From Streptomyces musisoli (GTDB lineage Bacteria; Actinomycetota; Actinomycetes; Streptomycetales; Streptomycetaceae), in NCBI RefSeq assembly GCF_016741855.1, contig NZ_JAERRH010000002.1, positions 62,001-126,000 on the forward strand: 64,000 nucleotides of DNA, in the 5' to 3' direction. Shown here one piece after another: positions 10,076 through 16,920 of this stretch. Position numbers and translations under genes: made by a program. The notes beneath the pieces are model-generated. The model was not told the DNA's origin. It was given only the letters and a program-made list of their open reading frames with translations, and made no database searches. Numbering within the stretch: the stretch's first letter is position 1; each line of letters begins with the position of its first letter.

Positions 10076-10959
10076 GCGCGCGCCTGCGCGGTGTCGCCGC
10101 TGAGACGGAACGGATCGTGGCCGCGGGCGGGTACCGGGCACCGGACGGCCGGGAGGTGCGGATCGCCGAAGCGGTCGAGGCCGCGCGGGCCGGCACCCGG
10201 ATGTTCGGGCCCGCACCGGTGCCGGTGCCGCCGGCGTCCGCGGCCGGGGACGGAGCCGGAGCCGGGGACCGCACGGTCTTCGAGGTCACCGGCGAGAGCA
10301 GCCTGGAGGCGGCCCGCCGGCTGGCCGACGCCCCCGTCGCCGTCCTGAACTTCGCCTCGGCCCGCAACCCGGGCGGCGGCTATCTCAACGGCGCGCAGGC
10401 CCAGGAGGAGGCCCTGTGCCGCGCCTCCGCGCTGCACACCTGCCTGCTGACGGCCCGCGCCTTCTACGACCACCACCGCGCCGACCGCGATCCGTTCTAC
10501 TCGCACCGGGTGATCCACTCACCGGCCGTCCCCGTCTTCCGTGACGACCGTGGCCGCCTGCTGGCCGAGCCGTACCGCGCGGGCTTCCTGACGGCCGCCG
10601 CCCCCAACGCGGGCGTGATACGGCGTACGGCACCGGAGCGGACCGCCGAGGTGCCCGGCGCGCTGGTGGCACGGGCCGAACGCGTACTGGAGACGGCCGC
10701 GGCCCACGGCTACCGGCGGCTGGTCCTGGGCGCCTGGGGCTGCGGTGTCTTCCAGAACGACCCGGTGCAGGTCGCGGGCGCCTTCCGGGCGGCGCTGGCG
10801 CCGGGCGGCCGGTTCGCGCACTCGTTCGACCACGTGGTCTTCGGGGTGCTGGACCGGACACCGGGGGAGACGGTGCGCCAGGCGTTCGCACGAGCGTTCC
10901 CAGAACCCAGAGCGGCCGACCACGCCCAGGTCACGGGGTCCGGTCAGGTCCAGCCGTAG
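10072..10959 (+). CDS. TIGR02452 / DUF2263 family protein (PARG-like fold)
   Basis: A 295-residue protein with the macrodomain-like signatures VAVLNFASARNPGGGYLNGAQAQEE, SALHTCLL, FYSHRVIHSPAVPVFRD, and LVLGAWGCGVFQNDP. These are the conserved blocks of TIGR02452, a bacterial relative of poly(ADP-ribose) glycohydrolases; the GGG and QEE residues are the ADP-ribose-binding and catalytic region of that fold. A role in ADP-ribose removal is an inference from the family. The GTG at 10072 was chosen because the N-terminus LRGVAAETERIVAAGGY is typical; upstream sequence in this frame looks non-coding. The last ten codons lie in a 31-bp repeat shared with the pemK-like gene. Confidence 0.85.
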   Translation: MSARLRGVAAETERIVAAGGYRAPDGREVRIAEAVEAARAGTRMFGPAPVPVPPASAAGDGAGAGDRTVFEVTGESSLEAARRLADAPVAVLNFASARNPGGGYLNGAQAQEEALCRASALHTCLLTARAFYDHHRADRDPFYSHRVIHSPAVPVFRDDRGRLLAEPYRAGFLTAAAPNAGVIRRTAPERTAEVPGALVARAERVLETAAAHGYRRLVLGAWGCGVFQNDPVQVAGAFRAALAPGGRFAHSFDHVVFGVLDRTPGETVRQAFARAFPEPRAADHAQVTGSGQVQP

Positions 10960-11162
10960 CGTTGGTGCGGGCGGCCGGTCGGCGGGGACCCGACGCGAAC
11001 CGTTCCGGGCGTCGTACTGGTGCGCGTGCCCGGTCCGGGGAGGCCGGGGCGACCCGCTTCGGACGTCGTGCCGGTGCGGGTGGCTGTCTCGGGTGCCGTG
11101 CCGGTGGGGGTGGCCGGGTTCGTGGGGTGCCGTCCGGTCAGGTCCAGCCGTAGCGTTGGTGC
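10938..11162. repeat. 31-bp perfect direct repeat shared by two convergent gene ends
   Basis: The 31 bases at 10938-10968 recur exactly at 11132-11162. The right copy contains the stop and last codons of the pemK-like gene (minus strand, HQRYGWT-stop); the left copy ends the TIGR02452 gene (plus strand, QVQP-stop). The 163 bases between are made of degenerate short repeats of a GTGCCGGTGCGGGTGGC type. Confidence 0.9.
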
Positions 11163-11584
11163 AGGCGCTGGCGGACCAGGTTGAACCGCATTCGGTCCAG
11201 CGCGCAGGCCTCCCGGCGCATGCCCTGCTCGTGCAGCCGCAGCACGCGGTCCACGTCCACCCACGAGTCCCGGCCCGAACGGTCCCAGGGCCCGCTGCCG
11301 ATCGCCACCCACTCCCGGTCGCCGTCATGCCGCTTGCTGGAGAGCTGTACGGCCAGGAAGGTGCCGGCCGCCTCCCGGGCCACGACCAGCACCGGACGGT
11401 CCTTGCCCCGGCCGTCGTTCTCCTCGAACGGCACCCACGTCCACACGATCTCGCCGGGGTCCGGGTCGCCGTCGTGCGCCGGCGAGTACTCGGTGCGCAC
11501 CCGGCCGACCTCGCGCGGGTCCGCCTCGGTGGTGGCGTGGGCGCCGCGCCGGCCGGGGACGTTCTCTTCGGTAAACGTGCTCAC
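11138..11584 (-). CDS. PemK/MazF-like toxin-family protein
   Basis: A 148-residue protein whose middle and end carry the PemK/MazF fold: DPGEIVWTWVPFEENDGRGKDRPVLVVARE, FLAVQLSSKRHD, WVAIGSGPWDRSGRDSWVDVDRVLRLH. Family members are usually ribosome-independent mRNA endonucleases, but in actinobacteria stand-alone forms with an extra N-terminal segment are common and have no known antitoxin; none is encoded here. The GTG start at 11584 is followed by a 45-residue polar N-terminus. Its 3' end is repeated downstream. Confidence 0.78.
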   Translation of the reverse strand: MSTFTEENVPGRRGAHATTEADPREVGRVRTEYSPAHDGDPDPGEIVWTWVPFEENDGRGKDRPVLVVAREAAGTFLAVQLSSKRHDGDREWVAIGSGPWDRSGRDSWVDVDRVLRLHEQGMRREACALDRMRFNLVRQRLHQRYGWT

Positions 11585-11625
11585 GGAGGCACCCTAGTCG
11601 TCCGGGAACTCGCGTCCGCGGCGGG

Positions 11626-11740
11626 TGGGTTACTCCGGTGCGATGGCGGGGTGGCCGGCGGTGCGTAGCCGGCACTGGGCGGGGTGTCCGGTCGGTGCGT
11701 CACTCCGGTGCGGTGCCGGGCTCTCCGGCCGGTGCGGTGC
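11626..11740. repeat. Imperfect repeat of the cupin gene 3' end
   Basis: The stretch GTCACTCCGGTGCGG at 11699-11713, with about 25 following bases (end of the cupin gene, stop at 11700-11702), resembles GTTACTCCGGTGCGA and following bases at 11629 on. The offset is 70 bases and roughly four of five positions agree by eye. In the copy the stop reads TAA instead of TGA. Confidence 0.5.
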
Positions 11741-12146
11741 CGGGGCGGGTGCCGATCCGCATGCCGGGGCGCCGGTTGTGCACGGTCAGGTAGGTCAGAC
11801 CCGACTCACCGGCGGTGATGCTGCGCGGAGCGCCGTGCGGCAGCCAGACCAGGGCACCCTCGGCGATCGGTTCCGCCGTGTCCGCGGGGCCCTTGCCGAG
11901 CACGCCGTCCCCGGCGACGACCAGGACCAGCACGTCGAGCTGTGCCTCGGTGTGGGAGGAGACCCGCCCGCCCGGGCCCAGCCGGACCACGTTCGCGTCG
12001 AGTTGCCGCCCGCTCTCGGCCAGCTTCCACAGCACACCGGCCGGTACCGGCGGCGCCTCGGCCAGCGCGCGGGTCTCGCACAGCACGCGCGGCTCCGTCG
12101 CCGGGCGGCCGGCCGATCCGGGGTCGGTCGCGGACGGCGAAGTCAT
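11700..12146 (-). CDS. Cupin-domain protein
   Basis: A 148-residue single cupin. The first cupin motif is seen as GPGGRVSSHTEAQLDVLVLVVAGDGVL and the second as GALVWLPHGAPRSITAGESGLTYLTVHNR, so one metal-binding beta-barrel is likely. Function is open: such proteins are sensors, isomerases or dioxygenase-like. It diverges from the HTH regulator at 12260, which suggests that the regulator controls it. Ribosome binding site GAGGAGAAG precedes the ATG. Confidence 0.82.
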   Translation of the reverse strand: MTSPSATDPGSAGRPATEPRVLCETRALAEAPPVPAGVLWKLAESGRQLDANVVRLGPGGRVSSHTEAQLDVLVLVVAGDGVLGKGPADTAEPIAEGALVWLPHGAPRSITAGESGLTYLTVHNRRPGMRIGTRPGTAPAGEPGTAPE

Positions 12147-12259
12147 CTGATCTTCTCCTCGGCTCCTGCGTCTGCCTGCTCACCTTGCCCACCCCACTTT
12201 ACAATTAATACAAGTACGATTCGGGAAAAAGAGGCGCAGGTGGAGAGGGGTGTCCGGAC
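12147..12259. promoter_or_regulatory. Shared AT-rich promoter region between cupin gene and HTH regulator
   Basis: The divergent gap holds an AT-rich island ACTTTACAATTAATACAAGT (12196-12215), striking in this GC-rich sequence. It has 4-base inverted ends ACTT/AAGT and a palindromic centre ATTAAT. It probably carries the promoters of both genes and a binding site of the regulator. Confidence 0.45.
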
Positions 12260-12925
12260 GTGACCACGCGGGAGAGCCCGCGCCGCCGGGAGGTACTGGA
12301 CGTGCTGCGCACGGCGCCGTCGCCGCTCGGGGTCGCGGAGGCGGCCGAGCGGATGGGGCTCCATCCCAACACCGTGCGGTTCCACCTGGACGCCCTGGTG
12401 GCCGGCGGGCTGGTGGAGCGCCGCACCGACAAGCCCTCGGGGCCCGGCCGGCCCCGTACCGTCTACACCGCGCGCCCCGGCATGGACCGCGGCGGCTTCC
12501 GCGACTACCGGCTGCTCGCCCGCATGCTGCTCGGCAGGTGGGCCGCTGCCGACCCGGCCGAGGCGCGGGCGGAGGCGAGGGAGGCCGGCCGCGCCTGGGG
12601 CCGGTTCCTGGTGGACCCGCTTCCGCCGTACGAGCCGCCGACGCCCGAGCGGTCGGCGGCCGGGCTGCTCGCCCTGCTGGACGGACTGGGCTTCGCGCCA
12701 CGGCCGGAAGGAGACGGCGAGTCCGGGCGGCCGGAACGGATCAGGCTGCGGCACTGCCCCTTCCTCGAACTCGCCGAGGAACAGGGAGGGCTGGTGTGCT
12801 CGCTCCATCTGGGCCTGATGCAGGGAGCGTTGGCACAGCTGGGCGCGCCGCTCACGGCCACCGCGCTGGAACCTTTCGCCGAACCGGACTCCTGCGTCGC
12901 CCACTTGGCCGACGCCGCCGCCTGA
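12260..12925 (+). CDS. HTH transcriptional regulator with C-terminal cysteine cluster
   Basis: A 221-residue regulator. Residues 1-75 form a winged helix (VLDVLRTAPSPLGVAEAAERMGLHPNTVRFHLDALVAGGLVERR). The C-terminal part has the pattern RHCPFLELA, LVCSLHLGL and DSCVAHL, three spaced cysteines with a histidine, as in the COG2345/SufR-like regulators that bind an iron-sulfur cluster. It may therefore sense iron, oxygen or nitric oxide; the ligand is an inference. It is divergent from the cupin gene. GTG start at 12260 with GGAGAGGGG upstream. Confidence 0.82.
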   Translation: MTTRESPRRREVLDVLRTAPSPLGVAEAAERMGLHPNTVRFHLDALVAGGLVERRTDKPSGPGRPRTVYTARPGMDRGGFRDYRLLARMLLGRWAAADPAEARAEAREAGRAWGRFLVDPLPPYEPPTPERSAAGLLALLDGLGFAPRPEGDGESGRPERIRLRHCPFLELAEEQGGLVCSLHLGLMQGALAQLGAPLTATALEPFAEPDSCVAHLADAAA

Positions 12926-13175
12926 ACGCGGCGCTCCTCGTCGCCCAGCCGGCCGCCGTCCGCCGCCGGCTCAACCGGAGGCCGGACCGGGTCCTCGCGG
13001 GCGAGGACCTGCCCCGTTCGCGCGGGCACCTGTGGTACGTGGTGCTGGAGGTCCTGAAGACCGGAACCCTGGTCGCCCTGGGAATCGGCCTGTTCGCGGT
13101 GTGATCCCTCAGAGCGCGACCCGTCGGCGTCCGCCCCTTTCCTGGTGGACGACGAGCGTGTTCCGGACCACGAAC

Positions 13176-13228
13176 CACGTGCCGCGGGCCCGGATCGCTC
13201 CTCGCGATCCGGGCCCGCGGTCCACGTG
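13176..13228. terminator. Very long hairpin, likely bidirectional terminator
   Basis: A perfect 17-bp stem (13182-13198 with 13204-13220) closes a 5-base loop, and a further CACGTG/CACGTG pairing (13176-13181 with 13223-13228) lengthens it. There is no T-run. It lies between the regulator gene and the convergent 90-residue protein gene and so can stop transcription from both sides. Confidence 0.75.
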
Positions 13229-13272
13229 CTGTGTGGCCGTGCGGCCGGGTGGCCGTTGCGGCCCCGGCATCG

Positions 13273-13545
13273 TCAGACGGCGGGGTAGCCGCCGCCGTTC
13301 CGCACCTCGGACAGCGCCTTCTTGATGGTGACCTTCGCGAAGTAGCCGACACCGAAGAATATGCACTGGACGACGTACCAGAACTTCTCGGCCCCGGTCA
13401 TCTCGACCAGCCCGTACTCGCTCAGCGCCTTCTTCACCGGGACCTTCTGGAAATAGGCCGCACCGAAGTAGATGCAACCCAGGACGTACCAGAACTTCTC
13501 CCAAGAAGTGTTGGTGCCCTGACCGAGGTACTGCCGTTCTGCCAT
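13273..13545 (-). CDS. Small protein built of two tandem 37-residue repeats
   Basis: A 90-residue protein of unknown function. Two copies of a unit follow each other: SWEKFWYVLGCIYFGAAYF-QKVPVKKALSEYG and GAEKFWYVVQCIFFGVGYF-AKVTIKKALSEVR. Each unit has an aromatic hydrophobic helix of about 17 residues, which could cross or lie on the membrane, then a basic turn and a KKALSE helix. A cysteine is kept in both. The ATG at 13545 follows an AAGGCAGAG ribosome binding site; longer starts upstream add only low-complexity sequence. No close family is recognised. Confidence 0.75.
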   Translation of the reverse strand: MAERQYLGQGTNTSWEKFWYVLGCIYFGAAYFQKVPVKKALSEYGLVEMTGAEKFWYVVQCIFFGVGYFAKVTIKKALSEVRNGGGYPAV

Positions 13546-13896
13546 GTCGTGCTCTGCCTTCCGATGACCGTGGGAATCCGGGGAAACGCGCCGACCCGGA
13601 CCCTTGCGGGCAGCCTCGGACAGCAGTCGCGCACAGGCGCGAACGCCTGGCGGCACACTGCAGCACGAGTTGAGATGGCGTGGGTGATGCGGACTTGTCA
13701 CGGTGCCAGTCGTCATGACGGCCAGCCGCCCCCGGATGTGCAAGCCGCAGCATAGGGCAAGAGACATTGATCGTCACCTCGGGTCTGCCGGAGCCGGAAG
13801 CGCAGCTCGTAGCCGGGTGGGGCGGCACAGCCGTCAGGGCAACGGCCTGGAGCCGGGCGGGACGGAGGGACCGCGGCCGCACCGGACCGATCGCCG
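13546..13896. other. Non-coding gap between small repeat protein and flotillin
   Basis: No convincing gene lies in these 351 bases. They must hold the promoter of the 90-residue protein gene (minus strand) and the 3' flank of the flotillin gene. I see no clear hairpin or promoter. Confidence 0.5.
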
Positions 13897-15384
13897 TCAG
13901 CCCTCCCGGTCCACCGTCACCTTCTGCGGCGGGGGAGCCGCCACTCCGTTGGGCGTGGGAGAAGCGCCGTTCACCGCCTGCCCGTCGTCGCCCATCGTGG
14001 CGAGCAGCTTGCGGGCCAGCCCCAGCCCCGTGCCGCCCATGGTGAGCGCCTTGGCGAACAACTCGCCCATGCCGTCGGCGCCGTTGAGGAGCACCATGTT
14101 GTCGACGTTGCCGAACGCGGACGCGCCGGCCTGGACGATCTCCGGCCACCTCTCGGCGAGTTGCTGGGCGACGACCGCCTCCTGGTTCTCCGCGAGAGCG
14201 GCGGCCCGGGCCTTGATGGCCTCCGCCTCCGCCAGACCCTGGGCCCGCGTCGCCTCCGCCTCCGCCAGGCCCTTCGCCTGAGCGGCCGCGGCCTCGGCCT
14301 CACCGGTGGCCCGGGTGGCGGCGGCGGTCGCCGTACCGCGGGTCTTGGTCGCCTCGGCCTCGGCCCCCGCCGCGGTCTTCACCCGGGTCGCCTCGGCGGC
14401 CGCCGCCAGCTCCGTCTCCTTGGCCCGGGCCTCGGCCGCCGAGATCCGCGCGTCGCGCTCGGCCTCGGCCAGCGTCCGGGTCTCGTACGCCCTGGCGTCC
14501 GCCGGCTTGCGGACGTCCGCCTGGAGCTGCTGCTCACGCCGGTGCGCCTCCAGCTCGGCGACCCGCGTCTCCTGCACGACGACCTCCTGCCGGGCCCCGG
14601 CCGCGGCGAGCGGGCCGGCCTGCTGGGCCTTGGCCGCCGCCTTGTCCCGCTCGGCCTGGTAGCCGGCCTGGAGGATCTCGCTGTCCCGGGTGGCCTCCGC
14701 CATCCGCGCCATCGACTGCTGCTCGGCCTCGGTGGCCAGCCGGTTCGCCTCCGCCTGCGCGATGCGCGCGTCCCGCTGCACGGCCGCCGCGTGCGGCATC
14801 GCCAGGTTCTGGATGTAGCCGGTCGGGTCCTCGATCTCGTGGATCTGGAGCGAGTCCACTATCAGACCGAGCTTCTCCATCTCCGTACCGCAGGCCGCCC
14901 GCGTCTGGCCGGTCAGCTTCTCCCGGTCGCGGATCATGTCCTCGACCGTCAACCCGCCCACGATGGACCGCAGATGACCGGCGAAGACGTTGTGGACCCG
15001 CTCCGCCATCAGCCTCTGCTGGTCCAGGAAACGGCGGGCCGCGTTCGCGATCGACACGAAGTCGTCGCCCACCTTGAAGATGACCACGCCCCGCACCTTG
15101 AGCGGGATGCCCTGGTGTGTCACGCAGTCCACTTGCAGCTCTGTCTCGTTCAGGTCCAGCGAGAGCCTGCGCACCGCCTGGACACCGGGCAGCACCAGCG
15201 TGCCGCGCCCGGTGACGATGCGGAAGCCCATGCCCTCCTCGAGACCCTCGGTGCGGTGCTTGGACCCGGAGATGATGAGCGCCTCGTTCGGCTCGGCAAC
15301 CCGCCACATCATCTTGAACAGACCGATCAGGACGAGAACGGCAACGACGACCGCCCCCGCAACGACGCCGATCATCATCGGCAT
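13897..15384 (-). CDS. Flotillin-like SPFH-domain membrane protein
   Basis: A 495-residue flotillin. Residues 1-25 (MMIGVVAGAVVVAVLVLIGLF) are a membrane anchor, followed by the SPFH domain (WRVAEPNEALIISGSK, FRIVTGRGTLVLPGVQAVRRLSLDL) and a long alanine/glutamate-rich coiled coil with many EAEA, AEAEATRAQ repeats typical of flotillins. It ends in NGVAAPPPQKVTVDREG. Flotillins organise membrane microdomains as large oligomers. The start could be 15384 or the Met two codons later. An NfeD-like gene lies 133 bases upstream in the same direction, the usual partner. Confidence 0.93.
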   Translation of the reverse strand: MPMMIGVVAGAVVVAVLVLIGLFKMMWRVAEPNEALIISGSKHRTEGLEEGMGFRIVTGRGTLVLPGVQAVRRLSLDLNETELQVDCVTHQGIPLKVRGVVIFKVGDDFVSIANAARRFLDQQRLMAERVHNVFAGHLRSIVGGLTVEDMIRDREKLTGQTRAACGTEMEKLGLIVDSLQIHEIEDPTGYIQNLAMPHAAAVQRDARIAQAEANRLATEAEQQSMARMAEATRDSEILQAGYQAERDKAAAKAQQAGPLAAAGARQEVVVQETRVAELEAHRREQQLQADVRKPADARAYETRTLAEAERDARISAAEARAKETELAAAAEATRVKTAAGAEAEATKTRGTATAAATRATGEAEAAAAQAKGLAEAEATRAQGLAEAEAIKARAAALAENQEAVVAQQLAERWPEIVQAGASAFGNVDNMVLLNGADGMGELFAKALTMGGTGLGLARKLLATMGDDGQAVNGASPTPNGVAAPPPQKVTVDREG

Positions 15385-15517
15385 GCGCCCCCTTTGCATG
15401 GTGCCCGTTCGGCACCGAACGAAGGGAGTGTGCGCCTGCCGGAGGCCTGGGTGAAGACGTCGGCGGATCCTTGTCGCAATCTTGACGCACACCGCCCTCA
15501 CCTGGGACGGAGCATGC

Positions 15518-15736
15518 TCAACTGTCGTACGCCGCCGTGACGTAGACGGTCCTCGGCGGCAGGTGCTCCACCACCATCACCACCGTCCCGGTCGTGATCT
15601 GGGCGGCGCCGTCGGCCGGGTAAGCGAGGAAGTGCTCGGCGCCCCCGCGCACCCGCACGATCACCTCACCGACCAGACCGGGCCCCACCGTCCCCGTCAC
15701 CCGCCCCATCAGCCCGACCATCGACGCGTCGCCCAT
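15518..15736 (-). CDS. NfeD-like OB-fold small protein
   Basis: A 72-residue protein MGDASMVGLMGRVTGTVGPGLVGEVIVRVRGGAEHFLAYPADG, ending VVMVVEHLPPRTVYVTAAYDS. The glycine-rich G-x-V-G-x-G-x-VxV pattern and beta-strand spacing match the soluble C-terminal OB-fold domain of NfeD proteins, which partner with flotillins. It lacks membrane segments. The ATG at 15736 gives the best N-terminus. It precedes the flotillin gene by 133 bases, probably in one operon. Confidence 0.68.
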   Translation of the reverse strand: MGDASMVGLMGRVTGTVGPGLVGEVIVRVRGGAEHFLAYPADGAAQITTGTVVMVVEHLPPRTVYVTAAYDS

Positions 15737-15910
15737 GGGGACAGAGTAGGGTCCCGATGGCATGACCTGCACCGTTGAGGCGGCAGCAGCCGGCACGAAG
15801 GTGCCTTCCGGAGCCGAACCACCGTACGCATCCGTACGCTGCCGGCCACGCCCGGCTGGATATCCTCGGAACCGATCCAGGAATCACTGGCCGGACCGAA
15901 GCGTCAGGGG

Positions 15911-16132
15911 ATGAGGCCGATGCCCAGCAGGGGCGGCGAGTCGGCGGCAGACATGCCGGATCTCACGGGACTGCCCCTGGAACGGATCCTGGAGGGTGCC
16001 GACTCCGCGTTGTCCGAGGCCCTGCGCCGCGTGCTGCGCCATGTGGCCGGTGAGGCGGCTCCGGTCGCCGCCTACGATTCCGGGGGCGATCTGTGCGAGG
16101 GGCCCGGCCGGGCCGGCAGCTCCGCCTCATGA
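15911..16132 (+). CDS. FxsA-like (FxSxx-COOH family) peptide with altered tail
   Basis: A 73-residue small protein whose core DLTGLPLERILEGADSALSEALRRVLRHVAGE-APVAAYDSGG closely follows the FxSxx-COOH family, proposed RiPP precursors modified by the radical SAM enzyme FxsB. Family members normally end right at F-x-S-x-x; here the motif reads YDSGG and 15 further residues (DLCEGPGRAGSSAS) follow. The stop overlaps the start of the FxsB-like gene (ATGA). The tail and the damaged neighbours suggest the system no longer works as in its relatives. Confidence 0.72.
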   Translation: MRPMPSRGGESAADMPDLTGLPLERILEGADSALSEALRRVLRHVAGEAAPVAAYDSGGDLCEGPGRAGSSAS

Positions 16133-16707
16133 CCCGGCCGCCCGGCTCACCGGCGCCCCTGTGGCCCGGCGACCTCCTCGACGTCGCCGCCCTCCGCGCC
16201 GGGCGGCATACCGCCCGCCCCTTCCGCGAGTTCGTGCTGAAGGTGCACAGCCGCTGCAATCTCGCCTGCCGCTACTGCTATGTCTACGAAGGCACCGACC
16301 AGCTCTGGCGGACGCAGCCCCGCACCATGTCACGGGAGACGGCCGCACAGGTCTGCCGCCGGGTGGCCGAGCACGCCGAGCGCCACGGGCTGCGCTCCGT
16401 CCGCGTCCTTCTGCACGGCGGTGAACCGCTGCTCGCCGGCATCCCCTTCCTCCGGGACCTCGCCCGCACCCTGCGCGCCCGGCTGCCCGCCACCACCGCT
16501 GCCGAAGTACTCATCCAGACCAACGGCGTTCTCGTGGACGACGACACACTGCGCCTGTGTCACGAGGAGGACATCGCCCTCGCGGTCAGCCTGGACGGTC
16601 CGGCGGCCGTCCACGACCGGGTCCGCCGGGACCACGCGGGCCGCGGCAGCCACGCCGGCGTCGCGGCAGCCCTGCGACGGCTGCAACGCCCGTCCTGCAC
16701 GACATGA
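16129..16707 (+). pseudogene. FxsB-like radical SAM/SPASM maturase, truncated
   Basis: The first about 187 residues are a radical SAM domain: CNLACRYCYVYE (C43, C47, C50, the iron-sulfur cluster ligands), LLHGGEPLLAG (SAM contact), LIQTNGVLVDDD and ALAVSLDGPAAVHDRVR. FxsB proteins are about twice as long and have C-terminal SPASM cysteines; here the frame breaks off at LRRLQR and ends PSCTT-stop. Just past that point the DNA belongs to an oppositely oriented protease gene, so the 3' half was lost in a rearrangement. Confidence 0.82.
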
Positions 16708-16814
16708 GCACATGTCAGCACCCGCTCCCCCTCGACCAGGACACCCGATCCCGCCGGTGTGCCGTCCGCGGTCAGGATACGTATGCGCCAAGAGTCCTCG
16801 ATCGGCTCCGCCAC
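16692..16814 (-). pseudogene. N-terminal fragment of a trypsin-like peptidase
   Basis: Read on the minus strand from the GTG at 16814, the first about 40 residues are VAEPIEDSWRIRIL and TPAGSGVLVEGERVLTCAHVVQD, the start of a trypsin-like serine protease up to the catalytic-histidine motif CAHVV. After that the frame enters antisense sequence of the radical SAM gene. Such peptidases are commonly encoded beside FxsA/FxsB. The fragment meets the truncated FxsB gene tail to tail near 16690, so both were cut by the same event. Confidence 0.72.
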
Positions 16815-16920
16815 CCCGTGCCCCGTTCGCTCCGTCTCTCATGATGTTGGCAGAGAACCGCTGCCGCGGACAGCGGGCGGCGTGGATCGGTGGCTGCGCC
16901 TGCTCGTGGGTGCCGGGGCC

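Noticed and set aside
11138..11584. A complete toxin-antitoxin pair around the pemK-like gene
   Set aside because: No small antitoxin gene lies directly up- or downstream on the same strand; the cupin upstream has no antitoxin features.
12926..13104. Possible small membrane protein ending in GHLWYVVLEVLKTGTLVALGIGLFAV
   Set aside because: The last 25 residues look like a membrane helix, but no start codon or ribosome binding site lies between the previous stop and this part; the frame upstream is only a shadow of the HTH regulator. It may be a remnant.
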